This document shows positions 61,305-64,000 of a DNA stretch of 64,000 bases, piece by piece; the stretch's first letter is position 1; each line of letters starts with the position of its first letter. Source of the DNA: Pectinatus cerevisiiphilus (GTDB taxonomy: Bacteria; Bacillota; Negativicutes; Selenomonadales; Selenomonadaceae). The DNA is taken from contig NZ_SMAA01000002.1 in the NCBI RefSeq assembly GCF_004341685.1, positions 162,248-226,247 of the forward strand, in the 5' to 3' direction. Position numbers and translations under genes: made by a program. The notes beneath the pieces were generated by a model. It was not told the origin of the DNA. It saw nothing but the letters and a program-made list of their open reading frames with translations, and made no database searches.

Positions 61305-62191
61305 TTATAGAACACCCTTTTTTCCAAAAAACGGAATTCCAGCAATGTGAGTAATAAAATCATAAAAAAGAGAATAATTGATTCTGCGCTGGCATAACTA
61401 AAATTGGTGTTGAAGAATGCTTCCCGGTAAATTGAATAAACGATAACGTTTGTGGCATCGACAGGACCACCTTGCGTTAGAATATTGATTTCACCAAAAG
61501 TTTGCAGCGAGTTAATAACCGATACAATAAATACAAAAAATAATGTTGGTGATAACAAGGGCAGCGTTATATCTATAAATTGCCGCCATGAAACAGCTCC
61601 GTCAATGCGTGCACTTTCGTAAATCTGTTCAGGAATTGTCTGCAATCCACTGAGTAGCACGATAGTGTTAAAACCGACGCTCCGCCATATATTAATAATC
61701 GCTATGGAAATAAGTGCCCATTTAGGATCTGACAGCCAAAAAACTGCTTGCAGGTGAAATAATTGTAAAAAATAATTACAAATACCTGAGCTGGGGTTGA
61801 ACATCATCATAAAAATCATGGAAGCGCCTGCCACTGCTATTGACAGCGGAAAGGCAAAAATCGTTCTGAAGATTGCAATGCCTTTTAATTGACGGTTTAC
61901 TGTACATGCTAAAAATAAGGCAAGCAATATGCCGGGTATTACTGTGTACAATGTAAACAATAATGTCACCAATAGACTCTGAAAAAACTGTGGTGAAGAA
62001 AACATGTCTACATAATGTTGAAAACCAGCGAAAGTGCTTGCCTGTCCCATTAAATCGGTATTATATAAGCTTAATTTTATTGAAGCGAATAATGGATAGA
62101 ATGTAAAAACAGCAAACAATAGCAATGAGGGCAATAAAAAAAGCAGTGCCTGCTTAGAATCACCAAAGGCATTTTTAGTTTGTGCGATCAA
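61301..62191 (-). CDS. ugpA: Glycerol-3-phosphate ABC transporter permease UgpA (296 aa)
   Basis: This is a six-helix permease of the MalF/UgpA class. The N-terminal helix reads LLFLLPSLLLFAVFTFYPLF, and the EAA loop reads EQIYESARIDGAVSWRQFID near residue 198 with ITLPLLSPTLFF after it. The start is placed at TTG 62191, behind GAGGTGACAAATTA. The upstream ATG at 62251 has no good ribosome site and its extra residues are not hydrophobic or family-like. It is first in the ugpA-E-B-C operon. Confidence 0.88.
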   Translation of the reverse strand: MIAQTKNAFGDSKQALLFLLPSLLLFAVFTFYPLFASIKLSLYNTDLMGQASTFAGFQHYVDMFSSPQFFQSLLVTLLFTLYTVIPGILLALFLACTVNRQLKGIAIFRTIFAFPLSIAVAGASMIFMMMFNPSSGICNYFLQLFHLQAVFWLSDPKWALISIAIINIWRSVGFNTIVLLSGLQTIPEQIYESARIDGAVSWRQFIDITLPLLSPTLFFVFIVSVINSLQTFGEINILTQGGPVDATNVIVYSIYREAFFNTNFSYASAESIILFFMILLLTLLEFRFLEKRVFYK

Positions 62192-62499
62192 TAATTTGTC
62201 ACCTCGACGTTTCTGTGTGGATTTTATTGGACTAATTTGAAAATACCACATTATACTGCTGGAGGTGTTATTTTAGTGTTAAAAAATCATTAAATTTTGG
62301 GGTCGGTGATGCAGATTTTGTTTATATATAAGTCTACTAAGTAAAATATATGATACATAAGAAAATTTAAATAAATTAAAGAATGATTGTAGATTAATAT
62401 AGGCAATGTCCATAAAATTACCATGTTACGTAAGAATTAATATATTATTAATTTTACTGACATTAGAAATCATCTTAAAATGTCGTGGTATAGTGAAGT
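62192..62499. other. Upstream region of ugp, next to the insertion sequence
   Basis: This AT-rich stretch has no gene. A minus-strand promoter for ugpA should lie here, but no -35/-10 pair was convincing. The insertion sequence inserts about 308 bases upstream of ugpA. Confidence 0.3.
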
Positions 62500-62516
62500 T
62501 GTAACACCTCTGTCTA
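62500..62516 (+). repeat. Left terminal inverted repeat of the insertion sequence
   Basis: TGTAACACCTCTGTCTA matches the reverse complement of the right end at 13 of 17 positions, with the first eight identical. Confidence 0.7.
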
Positions 62517-62555
62517 ATAGATTACAATAAATCTATAAAAGAAAGAGAGAGAAAA

Positions 62556-62837
62556 ATGACACATTACGAAGAAGAATTCAAGAAAAAAGTCGTTCGCCTG
62601 CATTTAGAAGAGGGAAGGACGTTAAAAAGTTTAGCCGATGAATATGGTGCATCAAAAGCAGCTATTTCTAAATGGATAAGAACCTATCGCGAAGAATGCC
62701 AAATAAACCCAAACAATAAAAATGAATATGACTATATGAAAGAAAACCTCAAACTCAGAAAACAGCTAGAAGAAACAGAAAAGGAAAATCGCTTCTTAAA
62801 AAAAGCCGCGGCATTCTTTGCGAAGGAAATCGAGTAA
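62556..62837 (+). CDS. IS3-family transposase OrfA (93 aa)
   Basis: This is the DNA-binding subunit. An HTH_Tnp_1-type domain reads YEEEFKKKVVRLHLEEGRTL then LADEYGASKAAISKWIR, and a Leu-zipper-like helix follows (NLKLRKQLEETEKENRFLKK). Near its end the frame contains seven A residues (62798-62804), a slippery run for a -1 shift into OrfB. The ATG at 62556 has a purine-rich AGAAAGAGAG site upstream. Confidence 0.93.
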   Translation: MTHYEEEFKKKVVRLHLEEGRTLKSLADEYGASKAAISKWIRTYREECQINPNNKNEYDYMKENLKLRKQLEETEKENRFLKKAAAFFAKEIE

Positions 62838-63727
62838 GAGTTTATCGATTTATTCAACATTATCATTTTGAATTTGGGCTTAGATGGCTGCTGAGAAAAT
62901 TTAAGCTAAGTCCAAATGCCTACTACAATTTCAAGAAAGATAAAAAAAGTAAATATCGCCGTAAGAAAAGTGCTATTAAGGATAAAATTGTCCAACTATA
63001 TCATGATACGGAGGGTGTAATCGGACACCGCATGATGCGTGTATTTTTAGAACACGAAGCTATAAAATTAAGTAAGACAACAATCCATAAATATATGAAT
63101 AAAGAATTAGGTTTAAAATCGGTCGTAAGACGTAAAAGGCCGGGATATGTAAGAGGACATGCCCATAAAATTTTTCCAAATCTACTCAACCAAGATTTTA
63201 CTGCTAACAATAAGAATACCAAATGGTGTACTGATTTTACCTACCTGTTTTTGACAGATGGCAGCAAGTACTATAATTGCTCCATAATAGATCTTTATGA
63301 TCGCAGTGTTGTCGCAAGTATTAACGGGAAAGAAATAACCAGTGACCTTGCCATTCGTACCGTAAAAAAAGCAATTGCTTCCCAACCGACTATAAAAAAT
63401 AAATTACTACTCCATAGTGATCAAGGGTCGCAATTTACTTCGAAAGAATTTGTTGAGTTCTGCAAGTCGATGAAGATTACACAAAGTATGAGTAAAGCTG
63501 GTTATCCCTATGATAATGCCCCGATGGAAAGATATTATAATACATTAAAAAATGAAAAATTAAATTTACACTATTATCATTCAGAGAAAGAATTGGATCA
63601 AGCCGTTAGTGACTTTGCTTATGTTTGGTATAACCACAGGATACCCCATTCCTATAACCATAACATGACTCCATTTGAAGCGAGATTTAAGAGTGAAAGT
63701 AGTCTAAAGTGTTACAAAAATGCTTGA
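62798..63727 (+). CDS. IS3-family transposase OrfB, DDE integrase (read by -1 frameshift)
   Basis: This is the catalytic transposase domain. The frame is open from the slippery A run at 62798-62804 through the OrfA stop, with no good start codon of its own, so it is probably made as an OrfAB fusion. An HTH_21-like region reads YHDTEGVIGHRMMRVFLEHE. The rve core carries the triad Asp in WCTDFTYLFL, Asp in LLHSDQGSQFTSKEF, and Glu in YPYDNAPMERYYNTLKNEK. A standalone start at ATG 63032 would lose about 77 residues. The stop codon (63725-63727) lies just outside the right inverted repeat. Confidence 0.9.
   Translation, partial: KKSRGILCEGNRVRVYRFIQHYHFEFGLRWLLRKFKLSPNAYYNFKKDKKSKYRRKKSAIKDKIVQLYHDTEGVIGHRMMRVFLEHEAIKLSKTTIHKYMNKELGLKSVVRRKRPGYVRGHAHKIFPNLLNQDFTANNKNTKWCTDFTYLFLTDGSKYYNCSIIDLYDRSVVASINGKEITSDLAIRTVKKAIASQPTIKNKLLLHSDQGSQFTSKEFVEFCKSMKITQSMSKAGYPYDNAPMERYYNTLKNEKLNLHYYHSEKELDQAVSDFAYVWYNHRIPHSYNHNMTPFEARFKSESSLKCYKNA
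63700..63716 (+). repeat. Right terminal inverted repeat of the insertion sequence
   Basis: TAGTCTAAAGTGTTACA, whose reverse complement begins TGTAACAC like the left end. It lies inside the last codons of OrfB. Confidence 0.7.
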
Positions 63728-63829
63728 CCATTACAAAACAATTGGAATATTTTAAAAAGTAGAGAGGGTCTACTATCAATTCCTTTAAAAATTCTTTTGA
63801 AATATGAGAGAAATTTTTTGTAAAAAAAA

Positions 63830-63867
63830 GAAACTGTGTACATTTTTATGTGCGACAGTTCCTTTTT
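63830..63867 (+). terminator. Hairpin downstream of the insertion sequence
   Basis: GAAACTGTGTACAT at 63830-63843 pairs imperfectly with ATGTGCGACAGTTCC at 63848-63862, followed by five T residues. Confidence 0.55.
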
Positions 63868-63936
63868 CAAGAATCAGATATTATGAATGTAAGTATAGAT
63901 AAAATGTAAGCGATCAATCAAATAGTGTATAGCAAT

Positions 63937-63980
63937 AATGCCGCTAATCCTGTATTGTAGTTACAAGGGTTAGCGGCATT
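63937..63980. terminator. Hairpin near the window end
   Basis: AATGCCGCTAATCC at 63937-63950 pairs with GGGTTAGCGGCATT at 63967-63980 with one G-T pair. It probably ends a transcript whose gene lies beyond the window edge or before the insertion sequence. Confidence 0.6.
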
Positions 63981-64000
63981 TCATATATGTTTGCACATTA

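Larger units (their letters stand above)
62500..63716 (+). mobile_element. IS3-family insertion sequence
   Basis: The element has the IS3 layout: imperfect terminal inverted repeats starting TG, a small OrfA with HTH and leucine-zipper-like region, and a larger OrfB with the DDE catalytic triad in a -1 frame. The ends match over 13 of 17 bases. No obvious target duplication was found at the ends as drawn. Gene content appears intact, so it may still be active. Confidence 0.85.

Noticed and set aside
58008..62191. Maltose-type ABC importer
   Set aside because: The ATPase and permeases could be read that way, but the binding protein has UgpB-type sequence and a glycerophosphodiesterase is adjacent.
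63032..63727. Stand-alone OrfB starting at ATG 63032
   Set aside because: The frame is open and family-like for about 77 residues before this ATG, and the A7 slippery run explains expression as a fusion.

Overview
The window looks like chromosome from an anaerobic, AT-rich Firmicute of the Negativicutes type (Selenomonas / Pectinatus / Megamonas-like). This is inferred from gene content, not from a phylogenetic marker. Firmicute-type genes (trmK, DUF951, queH, a SigH-type sigma factor, a T-box leader, a PRD-type PTS activator) sit beside a phosphoethanolamine-transferase-like gene suited to a lipopolysaccharide outer membrane, and beside a PPi-type phosphofructokinase. Most of the window is ordinary housekeeping sequence with several accessory islands.

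Layout. 1-6.3 kb: the end of cobQ, an HD hydrolase, a secreted protein, a phosphatase, tRNA-Gln and tRNA-Lys, a frameshifted Fsr-like efflux gene and manA. 6.5-13.7 kb: a complete branched-chain amino-acid ABC transporter (livJ, then livHMGF after a long leader), a CBS-ACT protein, a cation efflux pump, DUF951 and tRNA-Ser. 14-18.4 kb: an ascorbate-type PTS (IIA-IIB-IIC) with a divergent PRD activator. 18.5-24.1 kb: a T-box-controlled MFS transporter, a secreted asparaginase, and a LysR regulator followed by a MetE-like methyltransferase. 24.2-28.1 kb: trmK-nif3 and the EptA-like transferase. 28.1-33.7 kb: gene debris, then a LysR / unknown-protein pair divergent from a fumarase-superfamily lyase and a DASS transporter. 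33.7-36.6 kb: lepA-hemW. 36.7-41.9 kb: a chemoreceptor, a membrane protein, and a sigH-pfk operon. 42.3-49.4 kb: the cell-shape and division block radC, mreBCD, mrdA, minCDE. 49.5-52.2 kb: a flippase-like membrane protein, ruvB, queH. 52.2-56.5 kb: a mannoside-type cluster (GT4 fusion, NDP-sugar pyrophosphorylase, GH130). 57.3-62.2 kb: ugpAEBC with a convergent glycerophosphodiesterase. 62.5-63.7 kb: an IS3-family insertion sequence.

How the genes work together. The shape and division block is one co-oriented run that builds the elongation machinery and then the division-site selector. The ugp genes plus the phosphodiesterase form a glycerophosphodiester scavenging unit. The lyase-DASS-LysR set looks like uptake and cleavage of a dicarboxylate adduct that would yield fumarate, which a fumarate-reducing propionate producer could use; the substrate is unknown. 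The least explained elements are that lyase module with its unknown LysR partner, the T-box in front of an organic-anion-type MFS transporter whose specifier and acceptor-end signals disagree, and the structured leaders ahead of livH and of the GH130 cluster. No CRISPR array, prophage or intact defence system was seen.
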